From assembly GCF_014204815.1 (NCBI RefSeq), contig NZ_JACHMC010000001.1:1116001-1180000 (forward strand): a DNA stretch of 64,000 nucleotides, in the 5' to 3' direction. This stretch comes from Micrococcus flavus (GTDB lineage Bacteria > Actinomycetota > Actinomycetes > Actinomycetales > Micrococcaceae). Positions 9,029 to 17,474 of the stretch are shown here, piece by piece. The position numbers and the translations under genes were made by a program. The notes under the pieces were generated by a model. That model searched no databases. It was not told where the DNA came from and worked only from the letters and a program-made list of their open reading frames with translations. Every line of letters begins with the position of its first letter. Positions within the stretch are counted from its first letter, which is position 1.

Positions 9029-9957
9029 GCCCCGCCCCCACGCCCGCCGTCGAGGAGGCGCGCGGCGAGGACCTCCCGCCGCTGCGGTTCGGGTTCGTGC
9101 TGAGCCCCGGCTGGATCTTCGGGTTCGTGGTGTGCATCCTCTTCGCCCTCCTGTGCCACGGGCTCGCGCAGTGGCAGTGGGACCGACGGGTGGAGGTCAT
9201 GCACCAGGTCAACCGGGTCCTGGAGAACTACGACGACGACCCCGTCCCCTTCTCCCAGGCGTCAGCGATGTTCACCGCCTTCGACACGGAGGACGAGTGG
9301 ACCCCCGTGACCCTGACCGGCGAGTACCTCGAGGAGCAGACCCTCGTGGTGCGCAACCGGCCCCGCGCCGGCCGACCCGGCTACGAGGTGCTCGTGCCGT
9401 TCCGCACCCAGGAGGGCCCTGTGGTGATCGTGGACCGCGGCTGGCTGCCCATCGGCTCCCAGCCGGGCCGACCGGACGCGATCCCCGCCCCGCACCCGGA
9501 GGCGCGCGAGGTGCTCGTGCGCGTCAAGCCCGGCGAGCCCGCCCTCGACCGGGACGCCCCGGAGGGTCAGGTGCCGTCGATCGACCTGGCGCGGATCGCG
9601 GGGCTGGTGGACGGGCCCGTGGCGGACACCGCCTACGGGCTGATGGTGGAGGAGACCCCGGCGCCCGAGGTGCGGCCGAACGCCCTCGTGGAGCCGACCC
9701 TGGACGAGGGGCCGCACCTGTCCTACGCGATCCAGTGGTACATCTTCGCGGCCATGGGGTTCGGCGTGTGGGGCTACTCCGCGTGGATGCGCGCCCGCAA
9801 CGACCGCGCCGACGCGCTGGAGGACGCCGAGGACGACGGCATGCTGGCCGCCCGGCGCGCGCCCCGGCCCCAGCAGCAGCGCCGTCGACGCGGGGGTCGG
9901 CCGTCCGACGAGGAGGTCGAGGACGCCCTGCAGGACGTCACGGCGCCCCGCGGCTGA
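9025..9957 (+). CDS. SURF1-family cytochrome oxidase assembly protein
   Basis: This 310-residue membrane protein belongs to the SURF1/SHY1 family, which helps insert heme A into subunit I of aa3-type cytochrome c oxidase. It has one transmembrane helix near the N-terminus (about 28-46, WIFGFVVCILFALLCHG, followed by the family's QWDRR), a large extracytoplasmic domain with VTLTGEYL, RNRPRAGRPGYEVLVPF and VDRGWLP, and a second helix near residue 237-255 preceded by HLSYAIQWY. The last 60 residues are a basic, Gln/Arg-rich cytoplasmic tail specific to this group. The start ATG overlaps the previous stop. The heme A synthesis genes ctaA and ctaB are about 11 kb away. Its stop lies 3 bases from that of the convergent ABC-F gene. 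Confidence 0.92.
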   Translation: MSPAPTPAVEEARGEDLPPLRFGFVLSPGWIFGFVVCILFALLCHGLAQWQWDRRVEVMHQVNRVLENYDDDPVPFSQASAMFTAFDTEDEWTPVTLTGEYLEEQTLVVRNRPRAGRPGYEVLVPFRTQEGPVVIVDRGWLPIGSQPGRPDAIPAPHPEAREVLVRVKPGEPALDRDAPEGQVPSIDLARIAGLVDGPVADTAYGLMVEETPAPEVRPNALVEPTLDEGPHLSYAIQWYIFAAMGFGVWGYSAWMRARNDRADALEDAEDDGMLAARRAPRPQQQRRRRGGRPSDEEVEDALQDVTAPRG

Positions 9958-9960
9958 GCG

Positions 9961-11559
9961 TCAGGCGAGCGAGATGAGGTCCAGGTAGTCCTCGCTCCAG
10001 AGGTCCTCGTCGCCGTCGGGCAGGAGCACCACGCGCTCGGGGTCGAGGGCCTCGACGGCGCCCTCGTCGTGCGTCACGAGGACCACGGCGCCCTCGTACT
10101 GGCGCAGCGCGTTGAGGATCTCCTCGCGGCTGGCCGGGTCGAGGTTGTTGGTGGGCTCGTCGAGCAGCAGGACGTTGGCGCTCGAGGCCACGAGCGTGGC
10201 CAGGGCCAGGCGGGTCTTCTCGCCGCCGGAGAGGACGCGCGCGGGCTTGTCGACGTCGTCGCCCTGGAAGAGGAAGCTGCCCAGGAGCGTGCGGCACTGC
10301 GTGTCCCCCAGCTGCGGAGCGGCGTGGCGCATGTTGTCCAGGACGGACGCGTCCTGGTCCAGGGTGTCGTGCTCCTGCGCGAAGTAGCCCAGCTTGAGGC
10401 CGTGGCCGGCGATCACCTCGCCGGTGTCCGGGATCTCGGTGCCGGCGAGCATCCGCAGCAGCGTGGTCTTGCCCGCGCCGTTGTAGCCGAGGATCACCAC
10501 GCGCGAGCCGCGGTCGATCGCCAGGTCCACGCCGGTGAAGATCTCCAGGGACCCGTAGGACTTGGACAGGTTCTGGGCGCTGAGCGGCGTCTTGCCGGAG
10601 GCCTGCGGCGTGGGGAACCGGATCGCGGCCACGCGGTCCTGCGCCCGCTCGCCCTCGACGCCGCGCATCATGCGCTCGGCGCGCTTGATCATGTTCTGCG
10701 CCGCCACGGCCTTGGTGGCCTTCGCGCGCATCTTCTCGGCCTGCGCCATGAGGGCCGAGGCCTTCTTCTCCGCGTTGGCGAACTCCCGACGGCGGCGCGC
10801 CTCGTCCTGCTGGCGCTGCGCCTGGTAGTTCTTCCAGTTCATGTTGTAGACGTCGATCGTCTGGCGGTTCGCGTCCAGGTAGAGGACCTTGTTGACGGTC
10901 ATCTCCATGAGCTCGACGTCGTGGCTGATCATCAGCAGCCCGCCCGAGTAGGTGCGCAGGTACTCGCGCAGCCACACGATCGAGTCGTGGTCCAGGTGGT
11001 TCGTGGGCTCGTCCAGGAGCATCGTGTCCGCGTCGGAGAACAGGATGCGAGCGAGCTCCACGCGGCGGCGCTGACCGCCGGAGAGAGTGTGCAGCGGCTG
11101 GTCCAGCACGCGGTCCGGCAGGCCGAGGTTGGACGTGATCCGCGCGGCCTCGGACTCCGCGGCGTACCCGCCGCGGGCCTCGAACTCCGCCTCGAGCCGC
11201 GAGTACCGGTCCATCGCCTTCTGGCGCTGGACGTCGTCGTCGGAGGCCATGCCCTCCTCCGCGGCGCGCATGCGGCGGATGGTCTGGTCGAGGTCGCGGG
11301 CGGAGAGGATCCGGTCCCGGCCGGACTGCTCCATGTCGTCGACCTTCGGGTCCTGGGGCAGGTACCCGATGCGGCCGGAGGCGGTCACGGTGCCGGCGGT
11401 GGGCTGGGTGCGGCCGGCGAGGACCTTGGTGAGGGTGGTCTTGCCGGCGCCGTTGCGGCCCACCAGGCCCACCTTGTCCCCCCGGTCCACGCGGAAGCTC
11501 ACCTCGTCCATGAGGAGGCGGGCGCCGACGCGCAGTTCGAGATCGGTGACGGTGAGCAT
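9961..11559 (-). CDS. ABC-F family ATPase
   Basis: This 532-residue protein has two tandem ABC ATPase domains and no membrane segments, the hallmark of ABC-F proteins, which act on the ribosome (translation factors of the EttA/Uup kind or antibiotic-resistance proteins). Domain 1 has GRNGAGKTT, LSGGQRRRVELARIL and MLLDEPTNHLD; domain 2 has GYNGAGKTT, LSGGEKTRLALATL and LLLDEPTNNLD. Between them is the charged inter-domain linker (about 240-310) rich in Arg, Lys, Glu and Gln. ATG 11559 is the start; the promoter (TAGACT on the minus strand, 11613-11618) gives a leader of about 47 bases. Housekeeping translation or ribosome rescue is more likely than resistance, but the sequence cannot settle it. 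Confidence 0.92.
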   Translation of the reverse strand: MLTVTDLELRVGARLLMDEVSFRVDRGDKVGLVGRNGAGKTTLTKVLAGRTQPTAGTVTASGRIGYLPQDPKVDDMEQSGRDRILSARDLDQTIRRMRAAEEGMASDDDVQRQKAMDRYSRLEAEFEARGGYAAESEAARITSNLGLPDRVLDQPLHTLSGGQRRRVELARILFSDADTMLLDEPTNHLDHDSIVWLREYLRTYSGGLLMISHDVELMEMTVNKVLYLDANRQTIDVYNMNWKNYQAQRQQDEARRRREFANAEKKASALMAQAEKMRAKATKAVAAQNMIKRAERMMRGVEGERAQDRVAAIRFPTPQASGKTPLSAQNLSKSYGSLEIFTGVDLAIDRGSRVVILGYNGAGKTTLLRMLAGTEIPDTGEVIAGHGLKLGYFAQEHDTLDQDASVLDNMRHAAPQLGDTQCRTLLGSFLFQGDDVDKPARVLSGGEKTRLALATLVASSANVLLLDEPTNNLDPASREEILNALRQYEGAVVLVTHDEGAVEALDPERVVLLPDGDEDLWSEDYLDLISLA

Positions 11560-11612
11560 GGGAAGGGAGGGCTCCTGGAGACGGGGGGATGCGCCGACTG
11601 CGGCGCCGGGCC

Positions 11613-11631
11613 AGTCTAGTCCGTCTACACT
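11613..11631. promoter_or_regulatory. Divergent -10 boxes for ABC-F and metallopeptidase genes
   Basis: A minus-strand TAGACT (11613-11618) and a plus-strand TACACT (11626-11631) lie 7 bases apart. The plus-strand box is 7 bases before ATG 11639, predicting a leaderless metallopeptidase mRNA. The two polymerases could hardly bind at the same time. Confidence 0.55.
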
Positions 11632-11638
11632 CGGGCGC

Positions 11639-12589
11639 ATGAGCTTCAACGAGAACGTGCAGATCAACGCCGGGCGCGCCCGCGGCGGCGGAGGCGGCCT
11701 GGGCGGCCGCGGCGCCGCGATCGGCGGCGGCGGCGGTCTGCTGGCTCTGCTCATCGCCGTGTTCTTCCCCCAGTACGCCGACGACCTCGGCATCGGCGGG
11801 GCGGGCGCGGACACCGGGTCCCCGTACGGGCAGTACCAGCAGCAGACCCCCGGCGGCGGCTCGCAGCCCGTCTCGGACGAGGAGTGCTCCACGGGCGCGG
11901 ACGCCAACCGGAGCACCGACTGCCGCGTGATCGCCACCACCGAGTCCGCGGACGAGTTCTGGGGCGAGTACATGGGCCAGTTCGACACCATCGACTGGCG
12001 CCAGCCGGACCTGATGCTGTTCACCGGGAACGTGACCACCGGCGGCTGCGGCTCGGCCACCTCCGCCACCGGCCCCTTCTACTGCCCCGCCGACGAGTCG
12101 ATGTACTTCGACACGGACTTCTTCGCCACCCTGAGCTCCGACTTCGGCGCCACGGGCGGCCCGCTGGCCGAGCAGTACATCGTGGCCCACGAGTACGGCC
12201 ACCACGTGCAGAACGTGGTCGGCTGGCTGCGGTACGCCCAGGACGGGCAGACCGGCGTGGAGTCCAACATCGTGCGCTCCGAGCTGCAGGCCGACTGTCT
12301 CGCGGGCATGTGGGCCGGGCAGGCCACCCAGACCGTCGACCCCGAGTCCGGTGAGCCCTTCCTCAAGCCCATCACCCAGGACCAGCTGGCCCAGGCCATC
12401 GACGCCGCCGGCGCCGTGGGCGACGACCGCATCCAGGAGCAGTACCGGGGCCGCGTCAACCCGGAGGCCTTCACACACGGCTCCTCCGAGCAGCGCCAGG
12501 CCTGGTTCATGCGCGGCTACGAGACGGCCCGGCAGAACCCGGACATCAACCAGTGCAACACCTTCCAGGCGCGCAGCCTGGACATCTGA
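11639..12589 (+). CDS. YpfJ-family neutral zinc metallopeptidase
   Basis: This 316-residue protein belongs to the YpfJ/zinc metallopeptidase family of unknown physiological substrate. A short cytoplasmic start with the family's MSFNENVQINAGRARGGGGG precedes one membrane helix (about 34-43), so the catalytic part faces outside. A Gln/Gly-rich linker leads to a domain with DTIDWRQPDLMLFTGNV, four or more cysteines likely in disulfides, and the zinc motif HEYGH at 184-188, followed by ELQADCLAGMWA, which supplies the downstream acidic ligand. ATG 11639 immediately follows a -10 box, so translation is probably leaderless. A perfect 20-bp-stem hairpin ends the gene. Annotation by family is firm; function in the cell envelope is inferred from the topology. 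Confidence 0.9.
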   Translation: MSFNENVQINAGRARGGGGGLGGRGAAIGGGGGLLALLIAVFFPQYADDLGIGGAGADTGSPYGQYQQQTPGGGSQPVSDEECSTGADANRSTDCRVIATTESADEFWGEYMGQFDTIDWRQPDLMLFTGNVTTGGCGSATSATGPFYCPADESMYFDTDFFATLSSDFGATGGPLAEQYIVAHEYGHHVQNVVGWLRYAQDGQTGVESNIVRSELQADCLAGMWAGQATQTVDPESGEPFLKPITQDQLAQAIDAAGAVGDDRIQEQYRGRVNPEAFTHGSSEQRQAWFMRGYETARQNPDINQCNTFQARSLDI

Positions 12590-12610
12590 GCCGCTCGCTC
12601 TCCGGACCAC

Positions 12611-12650
12611 GACGGCGCCCGCACCCTCGCGCGAGGGTGCGGGCGCCGTC
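12611..12650. terminator. Perfect 20-bp palindrome terminator
   Basis: Bases 12611-12630 are exactly complementary to 12631-12650, with no loop beyond what the hairpin tip needs. It lies between convergent genes (metallopeptidase and lipoprotein) and can work in both directions. Confidence 0.85.
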
Positions 12651-12682
12651 GTCCGTCCGGCCGCGGGCCGGGTCCGCGCCGG

Positions 12683-13324
12683 TCAACGGCCGAGCATCTC
12701 CTCGGTCCGGCGCTGCACGTCCGCCAGCGTGACGGCCCCGTCCGGCAGGATGAACTCCCCGTCGCCGGGCACCATCACCGTGCTCAGCGTCCCGCCGGCA
12801 TCGGGCCCGATCACGCCGGACCGGCTCACCGTCAACAGGGCGTCCGGTGTGTCCGCGGGCATCAGGTACCAGAGGTACGACTCGGTGGGCGGCTCCGCTG
12901 TCGGGGCAGGGCCGGCGACCCACACCCGGACGGTGTCCCCCGCCTCCCCGGTGATCCGCTCCTCCACCCGCACGGTGAGCAGGGAGGAGGTCTGGTCACC
13001 GTCGGCCGGGGCGGCGACGACGCGCCCGTCCACCTCCCGGACGCCGGTCGCCGCCATGACGAGACCGCGCACGATCACCGTCGACTTCTCCGTCAGGTCG
13101 TCGAAGCTCAACGCCGGGTCGACCTCGCTGACCATCGTGGCCTGGTAGCGCGCCCAGAAGGCCTCCTCCGCCGACGGGGAGGCGCCCGTCGAGGTCGGCG
13201 CCGGCGCGGCGGCGGAGTCCCCGTCGACGGGCCCGGCCGCCTCGGCGGCGCAGCCGGTCAGGGCGAGTGAGAGGGCCGTCGCCAGGGCGACCACGGGGCG
13301 GGCTGAGCGGGCGATCAGGACCAT
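12683..13324 (-). CDS. Hypothetical lipoprotein
   Basis: This 213-residue protein has a lipoprotein signal peptide: basic MVLIARSARP, a hydrophobic stretch VVALATALSLA, and the lipobox LTGC with Cys25 as the lipidated residue. A low-complexity Ala/Pro/Ser/Thr linker (about 27-50) follows, then a domain of about 160 residues with alternating strands (STVIVRGLVMAATGVREV, LLTVRVEERITGEAGDTVRVWV, ESYLWYLMPADTPDALL). I do not recognise a named family; the pattern resembles small extracellular beta-sandwich proteins. ATG 13324 is the start; a longer reading upstream lacks a signal sequence. No enzyme motif is visible. It stands alone, with terminators on both sides. Confidence 0.83.
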   Translation of the reverse strand: MVLIARSARPVVALATALSLALTGCAAEAAGPVDGDSAAAPAPTSTGASPSAEEAFWARYQATMVSEVDPALSFDDLTEKSTVIVRGLVMAATGVREVDGRVVAAPADGDQTSSLLTVRVEERITGEAGDTVRVWVAGPAPTAEPPTESYLWYLMPADTPDALLTVSRSGVIGPDAGGTLSTVMVPGDGEFILPDGAVTLADVQRRTEEMLGR

Positions 13325-13415
13325 GCGGGGACCCCTGTCCAGGATGCACCCCTCCCGGTGAGGGGCCTGTGCCCCGATTATCCACCGACGGCCCGGCCAG
13401 CGCCACCACGCGCGT

Positions 13416-13472
13416 CCATCCGGACCTTCGGACCGGAATCCGGCGCCCATACCGGTCAGAAGGTCCGGATGG
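13416..13472. repeat. Intergenic nested inverted repeat
   Basis: CCATCCGGACCTT (13416-13428) is exactly complementary to AAGGTCCGGATGG (13460-13472), and inside it GACCGG (13431-13436) pairs with CCGGTC (13452-13457) across a 2-by-2 internal loop, leaving a 15-base tip. It lies about 45 bases downstream of another terminator-like hairpin in the minus direction. It could be a second terminator, a structured leader of the lipoprotein mRNA, or a dispersed palindromic element. Confidence 0.6.
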
Positions 13473-13515
13473 GCGGCAGGTGCGGGCGGGAGTCCCACCG
13501 GTCCCCCGGCATGAC

Positions 13516-13557
13516 GACGCCGGCCCGCACCTGATCGGACAGGTGCGGGCCGGCGTC
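13516..13557 (-). terminator. suf operon terminator
   Basis: An 18-bp perfect stem (GACGCCGGCCCGCACCTG with its complement) closed by the 6-base loop ATCGGA, 14 bases downstream of the last suf-operon gene. Confidence 0.85.
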
Positions 13558-13571
13558 GGTCGCCAGGGGGA

Positions 13572-13898
13572 TCAGATGTTGAAGCCCAGGGCCCGCATCT
13601 GGTCCTTGCCGTCCTCGGTGATCCGCTCGGGACCCCACGGCGGCATCCAGACCCAGTTCAGGCGCCACTCGTCCACGAAGGTGCCGATGGCGCGGGAGAC
13701 CTGGTCCTCGATCTCGTCGGTGAGCGGGCAGGCGGCCGTGGTCAGGGTCATGTCCACGAGCAGCGCGCCGTCCTCGGCGTAGTGCAGCCCGTAGAGCAGG
13801 CCCAGATCCACGACGTTCACGCCGAGCTCGGGGTCGATCACGTCCTTGAGGGCCTCGCGGACGTCCTCGACCGGCGTCTGTGCAGCGGAGTCGGTCAT
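13572..13898 (-). CDS. MIP18/DUF59 family Fe-S assembly factor (SufT-like)
   Basis: This 108-residue protein is of the MIP18 (DUF59, PaaD-like) family, which helps transfer iron-sulfur clusters to target proteins. Conserved features are VREALKDVIDPELGVNVVDLGL at the start, TLTTAACPLTDEIEDQV with the single conserved cysteine, and WVWMPPWGPERITEDGKDQMRALGF at the end. It is the last gene of sufR-sufB-sufD-sufC, starting 2 bases after the sufC stop. In actinobacteria this member is often called SufT. The usual sufS and sufU genes, which lie between sufC and this gene in many relatives, are absent here. The terminator hairpin follows 14 bases downstream. Confidence 0.92.
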   Translation of the reverse strand: MTDSAAQTPVEDVREALKDVIDPELGVNVVDLGLLYGLHYAEDGALLVDMTLTTAACPLTDEIEDQVSRAIGTFVDEWRLNWVWMPPWGPERITEDGKDQMRALGFNI

Positions 13899-13900
13899 GC

Positions 13901-14665
13901 TCAGACCCCCGCCGAGGCCTTCACGAAGCGCTCGTAGCCCTCGGCCTCGAGCTGGTCGGCCAGCTCGGGGCCGCCGGACTCGGCGACGCGGCCGTTCACG
14001 AGCACGTGCACGTGGTCGGGCTTGATGTAGTTGAGGATGCGCGTGTAGTGCGTGATGAGCAGGGTGCCCATCTCGTTCGCCTCCGCGGCACGGTTGACGC
14101 CCTCGGAGACGATGCGCAGGGCGTCCACGTCCAGGCCGGAGTCGGTCTCGTCGAGGATGGCGAACGTCGGCTTGAACAGCTCGAGCTGGAGGATCTCGGC
14201 GCGCTTCTTCTCGCCGCCGGAGAAGCCCTCGTTGACGTTGCGGTTCATGAACGCGGGGTCGATCTGCAGGGCCTCGAAGGCGCCCTTGACGTCCTTGGTC
14301 CACGTGCGCAGCGAGGGGGCCTCGCCGTCGATCGCGGTCTTGGCGGTGCGCAGGAAGTTGGTCATGGTGACGCCCGGGATCTCCACGGGGTACTGCATGG
14401 CCAGGAACAGGCCGGCCTGGGCGCGCTCGTCCACGGACATCTCCAGCACGTCCTCGCCGTCGAGGGTGATGGACCCGGAGGTCACCTCGTAGCGGGGGTG
14501 GCCGGCGATCGTGGAGGCGAGCGTCGACTTGCCGGAGCCGTTCGGCCCCATGATGGCGTGGGTCTCGCCGGTGTTGAGGGTCAGGGACAGGCCCTTGAGG
14601 ATCTCCTTGGGGCCGTTCTCGGTCTCGATCTGCACGTGCAGGTCGGTGATCTGCAGGGTTGCCAT
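13901..14665 (-). CDS. sufC: Fe-S cluster assembly ATPase SufC
   Basis: This 254-residue ABC-type ATPase drives the SufBC2D scaffold on which iron-sulfur clusters are built. It has Walker A GPNGSGKST (about residues 39-47), the ABC signature in GFSGGEKKRAEILQL and the SufC-type Walker B end LDETDSGLDVDALRIV, in which the residues after the aspartate differ from transport ATPases. The H-loop is in LLITHYTRIL. ATG 14665 begins MATLQITDLHVQ, with a GGAGAA-type ribosome site upstream. It lies 47 bases after sufD and 2 bases before the MIP18 gene, so all are probably one transcript controlled by SufR. Confidence 0.97.
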   Translation of the reverse strand: MATLQITDLHVQIETENGPKEILKGLSLTLNTGETHAIMGPNGSGKSTLASTIAGHPRYEVTSGSITLDGEDVLEMSVDERAQAGLFLAMQYPVEIPGVTMTNFLRTAKTAIDGEAPSLRTWTKDVKGAFEALQIDPAFMNRNVNEGFSGGEKKRAEILQLELFKPTFAILDETDSGLDVDALRIVSEGVNRAAEANEMGTLLITHYTRILNYIKPDHVHVLVNGRVAESGGPELADQLEAEGYERFVKASAGV

Positions 14666-14712
14666 GGGCGGTTCTCCTTGGGAAGGCGTGTGGTGTGGGG
14701 TGCGGGCGGGGC

Positions 14713-15951
14713 TCAGAGCGGGGTGACCTGGAGCTCCGCCTCCATGACGTCCGTGAGCTCCTGCTCGACGTCCGGGATCCGGATCTTCTGGATGATCTCG
14801 TTGAGGAAGCCGCGCACGATCAGCTGGCGCGCCTCGGCCTCCGGGATGCCGCGGGCCATGAGGTAGAAGAGCTGGGTCTCGTCGAAGCGGCCGGTGGCGG
14901 ACGCGTGCCCCGCGCCCTCGATCACGCCGGTCTCGATCTCCAGGTTCGGCACGGAGTCGGCGCGGGCGCCGTCCGTGAGGAGCAGGTTCTCGTTCTTCTC
15001 GTACGAGTCCGTGCCCTCGGCCTCGGCGCGGATCAGGACGTCGCCCACCCACACGGTGCGTGCGTCCTGTCCCTGCAGGGCGCCCTTGTACAGCACGTTG
15101 GAGACGCAGTTCGGGCGGTTGTGGTCCACGAACAGGCGGTTCTCCAGGTGCTGGCCGGCGTCGGCGAAGTACAGGCCGTACATCTCGGCCTCGCCGCGCT
15201 CGCCCGCGAAGCGGGAGGTCGGGGTCAGGCGCACCAGCGAGCCGCCGTGGGACACGGTGACGTGCTTGAGGTGCGCGTTCTGCGCCACGGACGCCTGGTG
15301 GGCGCCCACGTGGACGGCGTCGTCCTCCCACGCCTGGACGGACACCACGTTGAGGCGGGCGTCCCGGCGCACGTCGAACTCGACATTCTGGGCCACCACG
15401 GCCGTGCCCCGGTGGGTGATCACGACGTCGGCGGCCGCGTTCTCCTCCACCACAACGGTCAGGTGGTGCGCGGCGGGCGCGGGCCCGGCGCCGGTGACGT
15501 CGATCCGCACGGGAGCCGAGACCTCCGTGCCGGCGGCCACGGTGACGACCGTGGCCTGCTCCAACGAGGCCCAGGCGGCGGCGGACACGCGGTCGTCCGG
15601 GGTGAGGACGGAGCCCACGCGGGCGTCCTCACGCCCCACGGTCTCCACGGTGACGCCCTCGTGCTCGGACACGGTCACGGTCGGGGCCGCGCCGGCGAGG
15701 CGGGCGTCGTCGCCCTCGGGCAGGTGCAGCCCCTGCAGACGGTCCAGCGGGGTGAAGCGCCAGTCCTCCTCGCGGCCGGTGAGGGCCGGGAAGTCGGCGA
15801 GGTCCTTCGAGGCCACGCGGTCGGCGCGGGACTGGCCGACGGCACGCGGCGGGCGCGTCACCTCCGCGTTCTGGCCGCGGGCGAGCTGCTCGCCCTCCTC
15901 CCCCATGCCGGGGATCAGGTTGCGCTCGATCACATCCATGGTCTCGGCCAC
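14713..15951 (-). CDS. sufD: Fe-S cluster assembly protein SufD
   Basis: This 412-residue scaffold subunit pairs with SufB in the SufBC2D complex. It is mostly a right-handed parallel beta-helix, visible as repeated strands (APVRIDVTGAGPAPAAHHLTVVVEENAAADVVITHRG), and ends in the helical segment AEARQLIVRGFLNEIIQKIRIP that binds SufC. The FDETQLFYLMARGIPEAEARQLI segment parallels SufB. The reading frame starts at GTG 15951, directly abutting the sufB stop; an internal ATG at 15939 (MDVIERNLIPG) is an alternative that would shorten the protein by four residues. Length is typical of the family. Confidence 0.95.
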   Translation of the reverse strand: MAETMDVIERNLIPGMGEEGEQLARGQNAEVTRPPRAVGQSRADRVASKDLADFPALTGREEDWRFTPLDRLQGLHLPEGDDARLAGAAPTVTVSEHEGVTVETVGREDARVGSVLTPDDRVSAAAWASLEQATVVTVAAGTEVSAPVRIDVTGAGPAPAAHHLTVVVEENAAADVVITHRGTAVVAQNVEFDVRRDARLNVVSVQAWEDDAVHVGAHQASVAQNAHLKHVTVSHGGSLVRLTPTSRFAGERGEAEMYGLYFADAGQHLENRLFVDHNRPNCVSNVLYKGALQGQDARTVWVGDVLIRAEAEGTDSYEKNENLLLTDGARADSVPNLEIETGVIEGAGHASATGRFDETQLFYLMARGIPEAEARQLIVRGFLNEIIQKIRIPDVEQELTDVMEAELQVTPL

Positions 15952-17424
15952 TCAGCCCACCGACCCTTCCATCTGCAGTTCGATCAGCTTGTTCAGCTCG
16001 AGGGCGTATTCCATCGGCAGCTCCCGGGCAATCGGCTCGATGAAGCCGCGCACGATCATGGCCATGGCCTCGTCCTCGGAGAGGCCGCGGCTCATGAGGT
16101 AGAACAGCTGCTCCTCGGACACGCGGGACACGGTGGCCTCGTGGCCGAGGGTCACGTCGTCCTCGCGGATGTCGATGTACGGGTAGGTGTCCGAGCGGGA
16201 GACGGTGTCCACGAGCAGGGCGTCGCAGACCACGGAGTTCGCCGAGCCCTTGGCGCCCTCGCTCACCTGCACGAGGCCGCGGTAGGCGGCGCGGCCGCCG
16301 TTGCGGGCCACGGACTTCGAGACGATCGAGCTCGAGGTGTTCGGGGCCATGTGCACCATCTTGGAGCCGGTGTCCTGGTGCTGGTCCTTGCCGGCGAAGG
16401 CCACGGACAGGGTCTCGCCGGTGGCGTGCTCGCCCGTGAGGTACACGGCCGGGTACTTCATGGTGACCTTGGAGCCGATGTTGCCGTCGATCCACTCCAT
16501 GGTGCCGCCGGCCTCGACCACGGCGCGCTTGGTCACCAGGTTGTACACGTTGGTGGACCAGTTCTGGATGGTGGTGTACCGCACGCGGGCGTTCTTCTTC
16601 ACCACGATCTCCACGACCGCCGAGTGCAGCGAGTCGGAGTTGTAGATCGGGGCGGTGCAGCCCTCGATGTAGTGGACGTAGGAGTCCTCGTCCGCGATGA
16701 TCAGCGTCCGCTCGAACTGGCCCATGTTCTCCGTGTTGATGCGGAAGTAGGCCTGGAGCGGGATCTCCACGTGCACGCCCTTGGGGACGTACACGAACGA
16801 GCCGCCGGACCACACGGCGGTGTTGAGGGAGGCGAACTTGTTGTCGCCCACCGGGATCACGGTGCCGAAGTACTCCTCGAAGATCTCGGGGTGCTCCTTG
16901 AGGGCGGTGTCCGTGTCCAGGAAGACCACGCCCTGCTCCTCCAGGTCCTCGCGGATCTGGTGGTAGACCACCTCGGACTCGTACTGGGCGGCCACGCCGG
17001 CCACCAGGCGGTCGCGCTCGGCCTCGGGGATGCCCAGGCGCTCGTAGGTGTTGCGGATGTCCTCGGGCAGGTCGTCCCACGTCTTGGCCTGGCCCTCGGT
17101 GGAGCGCACGAAGTACTTGATGTTGTCGAAGTCGATCCCGGACAGGTCCGGCCCCCATGCGGGCATCGGCTTGCGGTCGAAGTACTTCAAGGCCTTGAGG
17201 CGGAGCGTGGTCATCCACTCCGGCTCGTCCTTCTTCGCGGAGATGTCCTTGACGACGTCCTCGTTCAGGCCGCGGCGGGCGGTCTGCCCGGCGGTGTCGG
17301 AGTCGGCCCAGCCGTACTGGTAGGCGCCGATGGCGTTGAGCTCGGGGTTCTTCTCGAGGATCTCGTTGATCACGCCGGGGTCGACGGTCTGCGAGCTGTC
17401 CTGCTGGATGATCTGGTCGGTCAT
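15952..17424 (-). CDS. sufB: Fe-S cluster assembly protein SufB
   Basis: This 490-residue protein is the main scaffold for iron-sulfur cluster formation with SufC and SufD. It is highly conserved: the N-terminal region has [12 protein letters not shown] and [21 protein letters not shown]; the beta-helix core has [18 protein letters not shown] and [13 protein letters not shown]; the C-terminal part carries [13 protein letters not shown] with the cysteine needed for cluster assembly in E. coli, and [24 protein letters not shown] 17424 gives [11 protein letters not shown]. It contains no intein, unlike several mycobacterial sufB genes. It is the first structural gene after sufR on the same strand, 50 bases downstream of it. 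Confidence 0.97.
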   Translation of the reverse strand: MTDQIIQQDSSQTVDPGVINEILEKNPELNAIGAYQYGWADSDTAGQTARRGLNEDVVKDISAKKDEPEWMTTLRLKALKYFDRKPMPAWGPDLSGIDFDNIKYFVRSTEGQAKTWDDLPEDIRNTYERLGIPEAERDRLVAGVAAQYESEVVYHQIREDLEEQGVVFLDTDTALKEHPEIFEEYFGTVIPVGDNKFASLNTAVWSGGSFVYVPKGVHVEIPLQAYFRINTENMGQFERTLIIADEDSYVHYIEGCTAPIYNSDSLHSAVVEIVVKKNARVRYTTIQNWSTNVYNLVTKRAVVEAGGTMEWIDGNIGSKVTMKYPAVYLTGEHATGETLSVAFAGKDQHQDTGSKMVHMAPNTSSSIVSKSVARNGGRAAYRGLVQVSEGAKGSANSVVCDALLVDTVSRSDTYPYIDIREDDVTLGHEATVSRVSEEQLFYLMSRGLSEDEAMAMIVRGFIEPIARELPMEYALELNKLIELQMEGSVG

Positions 17425-17474
17425 CTCAGCCTCTCTCTCGGTCGGGATGGACGGTGGGTGGTCGGTGGGGGCGG

